The notes beneath the pieces are model-generated. The model was not told the origin of the DNA and ran no database searches. It saw nothing but the letters and a program-made list of their open reading frames with translations. A program made the translations under genes and the position numbers. DNA of 64,000 nucleotides from Citrobacter sp. Marseille-Q6884. GTDB taxonomy: Bacteria > Pseudomonadota > Gammaproteobacteria > Enterobacterales > Enterobacteriaceae. This document shows, piece by piece, positions 8,480-16,913 of the stretch (the first letter of the stretch is position 1; each line of letters begins with the position of its first letter). The stretch lies in NCBI RefSeq assembly GCF_945906775.1, contig NZ_CAMDRE010000001.1, positions 1,798,001-1,862,000 of the forward strand, read 5' to 3'.

Positions 8480-9910
8480 CTAGTCGCGCGGCGGTTCATC
8501 CCAGGTTCCTGGCGCAAGCTGTTGTCTGATATCAGGATAACGGCGCGGATCAAATTCAGGTCGCACACCGAGTTTTCGCTGTCGCAGGTAATCGCTGGCG
8601 ATAGTATGAACAACCGGGGAGAGCAGCAAAATCGCCGTCAGGTTGGTGATAGCCATACAAGCCATAATAATGTCGGCAAGTTGCCACACCAGCGGGAAGC
8701 TGAGTAATGTTCCGGCGACGACCGTACTGACGGTCGCGATACGCAACAGCCAGATGACCCGGGTATTGTCCAGGCGCAGAAAGACCAGATTGTTTTCTGC
8801 ATAAATATAGTTGGCGACGATAGAGCTAAAAGAAAACAGGATCACAATCAGGGCAACAAAGCCCGCGCCCCATTCGCCTGTCAGTGACACCACCGCTCTT
8901 TGCATAAGCTGAATGCCTTCCATGGGGACATATGCCGTTCCATTGCCTGCCAGAAGAATAATCATCGCGCTGGCGGTACAAATAATGAGTGTGTCCGCTA
9001 ATACGCCAATCATTTGCACAATACCCTGTGCGGCAGGGTGAGGAGGCCATGATGACGCTGAGGCCGCGGCATTCGGGGTTGAACCCATTCCCGCCTCATT
9101 GGAAAACATGCTGCGTTGGAAACCGCTGGCTATGGCCTGGCTGAGTGTATAGCCCGCGCCACCGGCGGCCGCTTCCTGCCAGCCAAATGCGCTCTTCACA
9201 ATGGTGAGGATAACTTCAGGGATCTGACCGATATGCCAAAGGCAGATGATGACGCTGCAGCCGACCCATAGCAGCGCCATTAGCGGGACGAACCATTGCA
9301 TCAAGCGAGCAACGCCTTTAATACCACGGACAATCACCAGTAAGGACACCAGTGCGAGCGTGATACCAGAGGCGAGGGGAGGCACGTCGAAGGCGAACTC
9401 CAGCGCGCGTGAGACCGAGTTTGCCTGGACGCTGTTAAAAATCAGGCCATACGCCACGAGTAAGAAGATGGCAAAGAGGACACCCATCCAGCGCATGCCC
9501 AGCCCGCGCGCCATATACCATGCCGGTCCGCCGCGAAACTGTCCCTTACTGTCGCGTTCTTTATAAAGTTGAGCGAGTGAGCACTCGGCAAAGGATGTCG
9601 CCATGCCGATCACGGCGGCGATCCACATCCAGAAAACGGCACCCGCGCCACCGGCTGCGATTGCCAGCGCAACGCCCGCGAGGTTTCCGCTCCCGATACG
9701 TGCGGCGAGACTGGTACAGAGCGCCTGAAATGAGGTTAATCCGCCCGGCTGTGGGGTAATGCTGTTTTTAAGACTTTTGCTAAACTGGCGAACATAGCGA
9801 AACTGGACAAACCCTGTACGGTAAGTGAACCAACATCCTGCGCCAAGCAGGAGGTAAACCATTACCGAGCCCCAGAGTATTTCATTAATAAAGAAGACAA
9901 AATCAGGCAT
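8480..9910 (-). CDS. yaaJ: YaaJ, AGCS-family sodium:amino-acid symporter
   Basis: A 476-residue inner-membrane protein with about eleven hydrophobic segments, of the alanine/glycine:cation symporter (AGCS) family. Typical motifs are SFQALCTSLAARIGSGNLAG near residue 60 and FSNEAGMGSTPNAAA near residue 270. A nearby in-frame ATG at 9916 would add two residues, but the GAGGG ribosome site sits only about two bases from it and eight from the ATG at 9910, so I chose the latter. Transport of alanine, glycine or a related amino acid is inferred from the family. Confidence 0.93.
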   Translation of the reverse strand: MPDFVFFINEILWGSVMVYLLLGAGCWFTYRTGFVQFRYVRQFSKSLKNSITPQPGGLTSFQALCTSLAARIGSGNLAGVALAIAAGGAGAVFWMWIAAVIGMATSFAECSLAQLYKERDSKGQFRGGPAWYMARGLGMRWMGVLFAIFLLVAYGLIFNSVQANSVSRALEFAFDVPPLASGITLALVSLLVIVRGIKGVARLMQWFVPLMALLWVGCSVIICLWHIGQIPEVILTIVKSAFGWQEAAAGGAGYTLSQAIASGFQRSMFSNEAGMGSTPNAAASASSWPPHPAAQGIVQMIGVLADTLIICTASAMIILLAGNGTAYVPMEGIQLMQRAVVSLTGEWGAGFVALIVILFSFSSIVANYIYAENNLVFLRLDNTRVIWLLRIATVSTVVAGTLLSFPLVWQLADIIMACMAITNLTAILLLSPVVHTIASDYLRQRKLGVRPEFDPRRYPDIRQQLAPGTWDEPPRD

Positions 9911-10185
9911 TAACATCCCTCTTGTTGATGCCGGTAGGCGCTAATATTTCCATGTAAGCGCTACCAATTAGCGAACAGTATATACCTTGTCAGGAGATTG
10001 ATGGCGGGAGTCTATCATAACATCGGGTGATATCCCTCAATTGCGCATGCCTGACTTTGATATGCGTAATCAAGATTGAGCGGCAAGTCAGAGAATCCCG
10101 GCGGTTGCGCTGAGAGTGCGTCGTGCTATCATCAGGGGAGATCGGTTACATCCCCCTAACAAGCTGTTTAAAGAGAATCGCTATC

Positions 10186-11139
10186 ATGACGGACAAATTG
10201 ACCTCCCTGCGTCAGTTCACCACTGTAGTGGCCGACACCGGAGACATCGCGGCAATGAAGCTGTACCAGCCTCAGGATGCCACAACTAACCCTTCTCTCA
10301 TTCTTAATGCAGCGCAGATCCCGGAATACCGTAAGCTTATTGACGAAGCAATTACCTGGGCTAAGCAGCAGAGCAACGACCGCGCGCAGCAGATCGTTGA
10401 CGCGACGGACAAACTGGCAGTGAACATCGGTCTGGAGATCCTGAAACTGGTTCCGGGTCGTATCTCCACTGAAGTTGACGCTCGCCTGTCCTACGACACC
10501 GACGCTTCTATCGCGAAAGCAAAACGCCTGATCAAGCTCTACAACGATGCAGGTATCAGCAACGACCGCATTCTGATCAAACTGGCTTCGACCTGGCAGG
10601 GTATTCGTGCCGCTGAGCAGCTGGAAAAAGAAGGCATCAACTGTAACCTGACGCTGCTGTTCTCCTTCGCGCAGGCACGTGCATGTGCAGAAGCTGGCGT
10701 ATACCTGATTTCTCCGTTCGTGGGTCGTATTCTTGACTGGTACAAAGCCAATACCGACAAGAAAGAGTACGCGCCGGCAGAAGATCCGGGCGTGGTTTCT
10801 GTCACGGAAATCTATGAGTACTACAAACAGCACGGTTACGAAACTGTGGTGATGGGCGCGAGCTTCCGTAACATCGGCGAAATCATTGAGCTGGCGGGCT
10901 GCGATCGTCTGACAATTGCTCCGGCGCTGCTGAAAGAACTGGCGGAAAGCGAAGGTGCTATCGAACGTAAACTGTCCTTCTCCGGCGAAGTGAAAGCGCG
11001 TCCTGCGCGTATCACCGAAGCTGAGTTCCTGTGGCAGCACAACCAGGATCCGATGGCTGTAGACAAACTGGCGGACGGTATCCGTAAGTTTGCTGTAGAC
11101 CAGGGTAAACTGGAAAAAATGATCGGCGATCTGCTGTAA
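10186..11139 (+). CDS. talB: TalB, transaldolase B
   Basis: A 317-residue class I transaldolase of the non-oxidative pentose-phosphate pathway. It moves a dihydroxyacetone unit between sedoheptulose-7-phosphate and glyceraldehyde-3-phosphate. The Schiff-base lysine is Lys132 in ILIKLASTWQGI. The start at 10186 (MTDKLTSLRQ) matches E. coli and follows an AAAGAG ribosome site; 21 possible upstream codons are not conserved. The coding sequence shows the strong codon bias of a highly expressed gene. A GC-rich stem-loop follows the stop. Confidence 0.98.
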   Translation: MTDKLTSLRQFTTVVADTGDIAAMKLYQPQDATTNPSLILNAAQIPEYRKLIDEAITWAKQQSNDRAQQIVDATDKLAVNIGLEILKLVPGRISTEVDARLSYDTDASIAKAKRLIKLYNDAGISNDRILIKLASTWQGIRAAEQLEKEGINCNLTLLFSFAQARACAEAGVYLISPFVGRILDWYKANTDKKEYAPAEDPGVVSVTEIYEYYKQHGYETVVMGASFRNIGEIIELAGCDRLTIAPALLKELAESEGAIERKLSFSGEVKARPARITEAEFLWQHNQDPMAVDKLADGIRKFAVDQGKLEKMIGDLL

Positions 11140-11146
11140 TCATTTC

Positions 11147-11172
11147 AGCGTGGCCCTGATAAGGGTCACGCT
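11147..11172 (+). terminator. stem-loop after talB, possible terminator
   Basis: An inverted repeat (11147-11156 with 11162-11172, one bulged base) with a 5-base loop directly after the talB stop. The downstream tract is pyrimidine-rich but not a clean T run, so termination may be weak. Confidence 0.55.
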
Positions 11173-11249
11173 ACCTCTTCTGAAACCTGTCTGTCACCCT
11201 CTTCGCAGTGTATCATTCTGTTTAACGAGTCTGCTTAAACGGAATAATT

Positions 11250-11837
11250 ATGAACACTCTACGCATTGGCTTAGTTTCTATTTCTGACCGTGCCTCCAGC
11301 GGCGTATACCAGGATAAGGGGATCCCTGCTCTTGAAGAGTGGCTGGCATCGGCCCTTACAACCCCTTTTGAACTGCAAACACGGCTGATCCCGGATGAGC
11401 AGGCAATCATCGAACAAACGCTGTGCGAGCTGGTTGATGAAATGAGCTGCCACCTGGTCCTGACCACGGGCGGAACCGGTCCGGCGCGTCGTGACGTCAC
11501 CCCGGATGCCACACTGGCTGTGGCCGATCGTCAAATGCCTGGCTTTGGTGAACAAATGCGCCAGATTAGCCTGCACTTTGTTCCTACGGCGATCCTTTCC
11601 CGTCAGGTTGGCGTGATTCGCAAACAGGCGTTGATCCTTAATCTGCCAGGGCAACCGAAATCGATCAAAGAAACCCTGGAAGGGGTGAAATATGCTGACG
11701 GTAAGGTTATCGTGCCGGGTATTTTTGCAAGTGTACCGTATTGTATACAGTTGTTAGATGGGCCTTATGTGGAAACCGCATCGGCAGTGGTAGCATCTTT
11801 TCGACCAAAAAGCGCAATACGCGACACAAACGCCTGA
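11250..11837 (+). CDS. mog: Mog, molybdopterin adenylyltransferase
   Basis: A 195-residue protein, identical in length to E. coli Mog. It activates molybdopterin by adenylation so that MoeA can insert molybdate. The MoCF-fold motif TTGGTGPARRDVTPDA lies near residues 72-87, and a second conserved stretch GQPKSIKETLEGVK near 135-148. It stands alone in the direction of talB. The next gene downstream is an MHS transporter that K-12 lacks at this site. Confidence 0.97.
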   Translation: MNTLRIGLVSISDRASSGVYQDKGIPALEEWLASALTTPFELQTRLIPDEQAIIEQTLCELVDEMSCHLVLTTGGTGPARRDVTPDATLAVADRQMPGFGEQMRQISLHFVPTAILSRQVGVIRKQALILNLPGQPKSIKETLEGVKYADGKVIVPGIFASVPYCIQLLDGPYVETASAVVASFRPKSAIRDTNA

Positions 11838-11961
11838 AAGTAGCCTTTTCGTGATATAAAGCGCAATGACGGTGGAGTATTGAATTCTTTACGATATAGT
11901 AATTTTTGATTTACACATATCGCAGGTACGTTCAATCACTCCACTGACTCATGGTTTTGCT

Positions 11962-13269
11962 ATGTCACAACACACTCGACCGCTGAATCGCCAGGATTAT
12001 AAAACCCTCTCGCTTGCCGCCCTCGGTGGGGCGCTTGAGTTTTATGATTTCATTATTTTTGTCTTCTTTGCCGCCGTCGTCGGCGAACTCTTTTTCCCCG
12101 CAGACATTCCTGAATGGCTACGTCAGGTGCAAACCTTCGGCATTTTTGCTGCGGGTTATCTGGCGCGTCCGTTGGGTGGCATCGTTATGGCGCATTTTGG
12201 CGATCTGGTGGGACGTAAGAAAATGTTCACGTTGAGCATTTTGTTGATGGCGATACCGACGCTGGCGATTGGCCTGTTACCCACTTACGCCTCAATGGGG
12301 ATTCTGGCGCCGTTGTTGTTACTGTTGATGCGTATTTTGCAGGGCGCAGCCATTGGCGGAGAAGTGCCGGGAGCATGGGTTTTTGTGGCGGAACATGTGC
12401 CTGAACGTCGAATTGGGATCGCCTGCGGAACGCTGACTGCCGGTTTGACGGTCGGTATTTTGTTGGGCTCAGTGGTGGCGACGCTGGTCAATACCAGCAT
12501 GACGCAACAGGCGGTGCATGATTATGGCTGGCGTATCCCCTTCTTATTGGGCGGCGCGTTTGGGCTGGTTGCTATGTACCTGCGCCGTTGGCTACAGGAA
12601 ACGCCAATCTTTCTTGAGATGCAGCAGCGTAAAACACTGGCGCAAGAGCTGCCGGTGAAGTCGGTCGTCAGCAAGCATAAAAAAGCGGTCGTCATTTCGA
12701 TGCTGCTGACCTGGCTGCTCTCGGCTGGCATTGTGGTGGTGATCCTGATGTCCCCCGTCTGGCTGCAAAAGCAGTATGGCTTTGCTCCGGCGATGACGCT
12801 GCAGGCTAACAGTGTTGCCACGATTATGCTGTGTATGGGGTGTCTGCTGGCCGGGTTAATCATCGACAAAGTGGGCGCCAGCAAAACCTTTATCGTGGGT
12901 AGCCTGTTGCTGGCCTGTTCCAGCTGGATGTTCTATCACCTGACCGGCAGCCACCCTGAGCAACTGTTCCTTTTATACGGTCTGGTAGGGCTGTGTGTGG
13001 GTGTGGTTGGCGCGGTGCCTTATGTGATGGTTCGGGCGTTTCCGGCGGAGGTCCGCTTTACGGGGATCTCGTTTTCCTACAATGTCGCGTATGCCATTTT
13101 TGGCGGTCTGACGCCGATTGCCGTCACGATGCTGATGAGCGTGTCCCCGATGGCACCGGCCTGGTATGTACTGGCGTTATCGCTGGTGGGGTTAGGATTG
13201 GGCATTTGGCTGCGACAGGATATTTATCATCGCGATACGGACGTTCAGGGAGCATTACAGCGTTCGTAA
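11962..13269 (+). CDS. MFS transporter of the metabolite:H+ symporter (MHS) family
   Basis: A 435-residue membrane protein with about twelve hydrophobic segments. The MHS signatures are visible: GGALEFYDFIIFVFFA in the first helix, the loop DLVGRKKMF after helix 2, and RILQGAAIGGEVPG in helix 4. The nearest known relatives by motif are ShiA, KgtP and ProP-like proton symporters for carboxylates or compatible solutes. The substrate cannot be told. It sits between mog and satP, which adjoin in K-12, and is convergent with satP across a perfect hairpin. The neighbouring acetate/succinate transporter makes a carboxylate substrate plausible, but that is a guess. Confidence 0.85.
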   Translation: MSQHTRPLNRQDYKTLSLAALGGALEFYDFIIFVFFAAVVGELFFPADIPEWLRQVQTFGIFAAGYLARPLGGIVMAHFGDLVGRKKMFTLSILLMAIPTLAIGLLPTYASMGILAPLLLLLMRILQGAAIGGEVPGAWVFVAEHVPERRIGIACGTLTAGLTVGILLGSVVATLVNTSMTQQAVHDYGWRIPFLLGGAFGLVAMYLRRWLQETPIFLEMQQRKTLAQELPVKSVVSKHKKAVVISMLLTWLLSAGIVVVILMSPVWLQKQYGFAPAMTLQANSVATIMLCMGCLLAGLIIDKVGASKTFIVGSLLLACSSWMFYHLTGSHPEQLFLLYGLVGLCVGVVGAVPYVMVRAFPAEVRFTGISFSYNVAYAIFGGLTPIAVTMLMSVSPMAPAWYVLALSLVGLGLGIWLRQDIYHRDTDVQGALQRS

Positions 13270-13273
13270 GAGA

Positions 13274-13295
13274 TATCCCCCCAGAAGGGGGGATA
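13274..13295. terminator. hairpin between convergent MHS transporter and satP
   Basis: A perfect 9-base stem (13274-13282 with 13287-13295) with loop AGAA in the 34-base gap between two convergent genes. There is no T tract on either side, so it may be a rho-independent-like or 3'-end-protecting structure. Confidence 0.5.
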
Positions 13296-13303
13296 ACAGA
13301 TGA

Positions 13304-13873
13304 TTAGTGATGTGCTTCACCAATCGGCAGGATGGTGCGGCCAAACTGTTCGTTCAGCACTTCACCCATCGCCAGGTAAATGGCGCTGGCGCCACACACT
13401 AAGCCAACCCAGCCAGCAATGTGGATAATGGCTTCGTTACCTGCAATGTTGCCAACTGCCAGCAGCGCGAACAGCACTGTCAGGCTCAGGAAGACAAACT
13501 GCAACGCGCGAGCTGCTTTCAGCGTACCGAAGAACATGAACAGTGTGAACACGCCCCACAGACCCAGATACACGCCCAGGAACGGACCATTGGTTGCATC
13601 CGCCAGACCCATTTTCGGCATGATCAGAATGGCGACCAGCGTCAGCCAGAATGAGCCGTAAGAGGTGAAGGCGGTCAAACCGAAGGTGTTGCCTTTTTTA
13701 TATTCCAGCAGGCCGGCAAAAATTTGCGCGATACCGCCGTAGAAAATTCCCATCGCCAGAATAATAACGTCAAAGGCGAAGAAACCCGCGTTGTGCAGGT
13801 TAAGCAGAATGGTGGTCATGCCAAAGCCCATCAGGCCCAGCGGTGCCGGATTAGCCAACTTAGTGTTGCCCAT
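13304..13873 (-). CDS. satP: SatP, acetate/succinate:H+ symporter
   Basis: A 189-residue inner-membrane protein of the AceTr (GPR1/FUN34/YaaH) family with six hydrophobic segments. The family motif NPAPLGLMGFGM is at about residues 8-19, and YGSFW near residue 72. In E. coli SatP (YaaH) imports acetate and succinate with protons. The gene is monocistronic by its spacing; the 250 bases before yaaI hold its promoter, which I cannot place exactly. Confidence 0.96.
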   Translation of the reverse strand: MGNTKLANPAPLGLMGFGMTTILLNLHNAGFFAFDVIILAMGIFYGGIAQIFAGLLEYKKGNTFGLTAFTSYGSFWLTLVAILIMPKMGLADATNGPFLGVYLGLWGVFTLFMFFGTLKAARALQFVFLSLTVLFALLAVGNIAGNEAIIHIAGWVGLVCGASAIYLAMGEVLNEQFGRTILPIGEAHH

Positions 13874-14122
13874 AATTCCTCAAAATCATCATTGATTGAA
13901 TGGTGAAATAGTTTCCCCGAATAACGGTCATGGACTTCGGGGCGCGGCATGATAATCAGGGGAGAAGGGCCTGTCTATGATCTTACGAGGGGAAAATGAA
14001 ATATTTTCCCCTGTGATGGGTATCACGTTTGTGGGGGCGTCATCATTGAGCGTAATCCGGCGATTGGCCGTCACTCTTCACGTTCAGAGACTTTTGCACG
14101 TTTTTAATAACGGAAAAGAAAA

Positions 14123-14527
14123 TTAATCATCTCCAGTGACTTTTAATGTCGCCATATCAGAGGAGTTAATGGTATGGCCAGAGAAGGTAATTTTGGATGC
14201 GCAGCGCTTATTATCGTTGTCACTGTTGATGTTGATCCAGCCGGTGGTTTGTCCCTCGCGGATTACAGAGGGGACGTTTAAGCTCTGGCTGGCGCTGCGT
14301 ATGGCTTTGAAATAAATGGAGGCCCCGCTCAGTTGGATATCACCACGATCTGCCGTGAGCTGAATACGCTTCACGACACGACAAACGGGAATTCTGAGCG
14401 TGAGATCGTTGGTTTCATTTCTGGGCATGGCAACCACACCCAGCACTTTATGATCGTTAGCCTGTGCCGTACTGCTGAGTAAAAGACCCAAAAGCAGACT
14501 GGCGGAAAGCGATAAAACGGATTTCAT
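14123..14527 (-). CDS. yaaI: YaaI, small secreted protein (UPF0412/DUF2541)
   Basis: A 134-residue protein with a clear Sec signal peptide (MKSVLSLSASLLLGLLLSST, then AQA-ND cleavage near residue 23), so it is probably periplasmic. It matches E. coli YaaI over its whole length. The mature part has two cysteines (in PVCRVVKRI and NKRCASKI) that could form a disulfide. The start at 14527 is chosen to give the signal peptide; 24 possible upstream codons are unsupported. Function is unknown. Confidence 0.88.
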   Translation of the reverse strand: MKSVLSLSASLLLGLLLSSTAQANDHKVLGVVAMPRNETNDLTLRIPVCRVVKRIQLTADRGDIQLSGASIYFKAIRSASQSLNVPSVIREGQTTGWININSDNDNKRCASKITFSGHTINSSDMATLKVTGDD

Positions 14528-14761
14528 GGAATTTCTCTTTGAAGGGAGCAAAAGGGGGATTTCTGCGATCATAGTACTGCTGCCAGAAAAACGATTCATT
14601 CCTGTAATCTTTTCTTTTTATTACAATTTTGCGATGAATGTTTTGTGATTATTCATCGGCAGTGTGAATTAATTATTGTCGGTGGTGCCTTACTACCCGG
14701 CTTTTCCACCTCTTTTCTCTCGTTTTATTGTCATTATGCTAAAAAAAATTTTCATGCCCCC

Positions 14762-14789
14762 CTTGATGACGTGGGTTACGACCCCATCT
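14762..14789 (+). promoter_or_regulatory. dnaK P1, sigma-32 heat-shock promoter
   Basis: CTTGATG at 14762-14768 and CCCCATCT at 14782-14789, separated by 13 bases, match the sigma-32 consensus (CTTGAAA and CCCCATNT). They also match the E. coli dnaK P1 sequence. Confidence 0.85.
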
Positions 14790-14836
14790 TGTAGACAACC
14801 GCAGTGGTGAGTCTGAAAAAAAACGATTCAGGGTAG

Positions 14837-14862
14837 TTGAAACCGCACGTTTCGCCCTTATT
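14837..14862 (+). promoter_or_regulatory. dnaK P2, second sigma-32 promoter
   Basis: TTGAAAC at 14837-14843 and a CGCCCTTATT-type -10 starting at 14853 resemble E. coli dnaK P2. The element lies about 50 bases before the dnaK start. Confidence 0.65.
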
Positions 14863-14910
14863 ACAGATTCACAACCACATGATGACCGAATTTTTAGTGG
14901 AGACGTTTAG

Positions 14911-16827
14911 ATGGGTAAAATTATTGGTATCGACCTGGGTACTACCAACTCTTGTGTAGCGATTATGGATGGAACTCAAGCACGTGTGCTGGAGAACGCC
15001 GAGGGCGATCGCACCACGCCTTCTATCATTGCCTATACCCAGGATGGTGAAACTCTGGTTGGTCAGCCGGCTAAACGTCAGGCAGTGACAAACCCGCAAA
15101 ACACCCTGTTTGCGATTAAACGCCTGATTGGCCGCCGCTTCCAGGACGAAGAAGTGCAGCGTGATGAAGCCATCATGCCGTACAAAATCATCGGTGCTGA
15201 TAACGGTGATGCATGGATTGACGTAAAAGGTCAGAAAATGGCACCGCCGCAGATTTCTGCTGAAGTGCTGAAAAAAATGAAGAAAACGGCTGAAGATTAC
15301 CTGGGCGAGCCGGTAACTGAAGCGGTTATCACCGTACCTGCATACTTTAACGATGCACAGCGTCAGGCAACCAAAGATGCTGGCCGTATCGCAGGTCTGG
15401 AAGTCAAACGTATCATCAACGAACCAACCGCAGCTGCGCTGGCTTACGGTCTGGATAAAGAAGTCGGCAACCGTACTATCGCGGTATATGACCTCGGTGG
15501 TGGTACTTTCGATATCTCTATTATCGAAATCGACGAAGTTGACGGCGAAAAAACCTTCGAAGTTCTGGCAACCAACGGTGATACCCACCTGGGTGGTGAA
15601 GACTTCGACAGCCGTATGATCAACTATCTGGTTGACGAATTTAAGAAAGATCAGGGCATTGACCTGCGTAACGACCCGCTGGCAATGCAGCGCCTGAAAG
15701 AAGCTGCAGAAAAAGCGAAAATTGAGCTGTCTTCTGCGCAGCAGACCGACGTGAACCTGCCGTACATCACTGCAGATGCCACCGGTCCGAAACACATGAA
15801 CATCAAAGTGACCCGTGCGAAACTGGAAAGCCTGGTAGAAGACCTGGTGAACCGTTCTATCGAGCCGCTGAAAGTTGCTCTGCAGGATGCTGGTCTGTCT
15901 GTTTCCGATGTTCAGGATGTCATCCTGGTTGGTGGTCAGACGCGTATGCCGATGGTGCAGAAGAAAGTGGCTGAGTTCTTCGGTAAAGAACCGCGTAAAG
16001 ACGTTAACCCGGACGAAGCTGTAGCAATCGGTGCTGCCGTTCAGGGTGGTGTATTGACCGGTGATGTGAAAGACGTACTGCTGCTGGACGTTACCCCGTT
16101 GTCTCTGGGTATCGAAACCATGGGCGGCGTGATGACTCCGCTGATCGCGAAAAACACCACCATCCCGACCAAGCACAGCCAGGTGTTCTCTACCGCTGAG
16201 GACAATCAGTCTGCGGTAACCATCCACGTGCTGCAGGGTGAACGTAAACGTGCCGCTGATAACAAAGATCTGGGTCAGTTTAACCTGGATGGTATCAGCC
16301 CGGCACCGCGCGGTATGCCACAGATCGAAGTGACCTTCGATATCGATGCTGACGGTATCCTGCACGTTTCCGCGAAAGACAAAAACAGCGGTAAAGAGCA
16401 GAAGATCACCATCAAGGCTTCTTCTGGTCTGAATGAAGAAGAAATTCAGAAAATGGTTCGCGAAGCAGAAGCGAACGCTGAATCTGACCGTAAGTTCGAA
16501 GAACTGGTTCAGACTCGCAACCAGGGTGACCATCTGCTGCACAGCACGCGTAAGCAGGTTGAAGAAGCAGGCGACAAACTGCCGGCTGACGACAAAACGG
16601 CTATCGAATCTGCTCTGACTGCACTGGAAACATCTTTGAAAGGTGAAGACAAAGCAGACATCGAAGCGAAAATGCAGGCACTGGCGCAGGTTTCCCAGAA
16701 ACTGATGGAAATCGCTCAGCAGCAACATGCACAGCAGCAGGCTGGTGGCGCTGATGCTTCCGCAAACAACGCGAAAGATGACGATGTTGTCGACGCTGAG
16801 TTTGAAGAAGTGAAAGACAAAAAATAA
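14911..16827 (+). CDS. dnaK: DnaK, Hsp70 chaperone
   Basis: A 638-residue Hsp70. The actin-like ATPase (1-385) opens with GIDLGTTNSCVAIMDG and contains the phosphate-2 loop YDLGGGTFDISI near residue 194. The linker DVLLLDVTPLSLGIE leads to the substrate-binding domain and a helical lid; the tail ends in the acidic EFEEVKDKK. It folds and holds unfolded proteins with DnaJ and GrpE and restrains sigma-32. It is first in the dnaKJ operon behind two heat-shock promoters. The minus strand is open for 662 codons here, a known composition artefact of dnaK genes. Confidence 0.99.
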   Translation: MGKIIGIDLGTTNSCVAIMDGTQARVLENAEGDRTTPSIIAYTQDGETLVGQPAKRQAVTNPQNTLFAIKRLIGRRFQDEEVQRDEAIMPYKIIGADNGDAWIDVKGQKMAPPQISAEVLKKMKKTAEDYLGEPVTEAVITVPAYFNDAQRQATKDAGRIAGLEVKRIINEPTAAALAYGLDKEVGNRTIAVYDLGGGTFDISIIEIDEVDGEKTFEVLATNGDTHLGGEDFDSRMINYLVDEFKKDQGIDLRNDPLAMQRLKEAAEKAKIELSSAQQTDVNLPYITADATGPKHMNIKVTRAKLESLVEDLVNRSIEPLKVALQDAGLSVSDVQDVILVGGQTRMPMVQKKVAEFFGKEPRKDVNPDEAVAIGAAVQGGVLTGDVKDVLLLDVTPLSLGIETMGGVMTPLIAKNTTIPTKHSQVFSTAEDNQSAVTIHVLQGERKRAADNKDLGQFNLDGISPAPRGMPQIEVTFDIDADGILHVSAKDKNSGKEQKITIKASSGLNEEEIQKMVREAEANAESDRKFEELVQTRNQGDHLLHSTRKQVEEAGDKLPADDKTAIESALTALETSLKGEDKADIEAKMQALAQVSQKLMEIAQQQHAQQQAGGADASANNAKDDDVVDAEFEEVKDKK

Positions 16828-16855
16828 TCGCCCTTTGAACGGGTAAAATACTGGC

Positions 16856-16884
16856 ACGGGCGAAGAGGTTTCCTCTCCGCCCGT
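16856..16884 (+). promoter_or_regulatory. intercistronic hairpin dnaK-dnaJ
   Basis: In the 86-base gap, ACGGGCG (16856-16862) pairs with CGCCCGT (16878-16884), and inner AGAGG with CCTCT, giving a nearly continuous 12-pair stem. There is no T tract, so it more likely affects mRNA processing or partial termination. In E. coli a small transcript named tpke11 has been mapped to this gap; whether it exists here is unknown. Confidence 0.5.
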
Positions 16885-16913
16885 TCATGCATGTTAAGGG
16901 CAGATAAAAAGAG

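Larger units (their letters stand above)
14528..14910. other. intergenic region yaaI-dnaK
   Basis: 383 bases between divergent genes. The dnaK-proximal 150 bases hold two heat-shock promoters and the dnaK leader. The yaaI-proximal half is AT-rich and should contain the yaaI promoter, but I see no confident box. The gap has no further ORF that resembles a gene. Confidence 0.6.

Noticed and set aside
10168..11040. A 290-codon ORF antisense to talB.
   Set aside because: It is a shadow of the highly biased talB gene, rich in Phe, Gln and Arg, with no family likeness.
14869..16857. A 662-codon ORF on the minus strand over dnaK.
   Set aside because: It mirrors dnaK exactly. Such antisense frames are a known result of dnaK codon bias and have been misannotated before. 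It has no ribosome site, promoter or domain I recognise.
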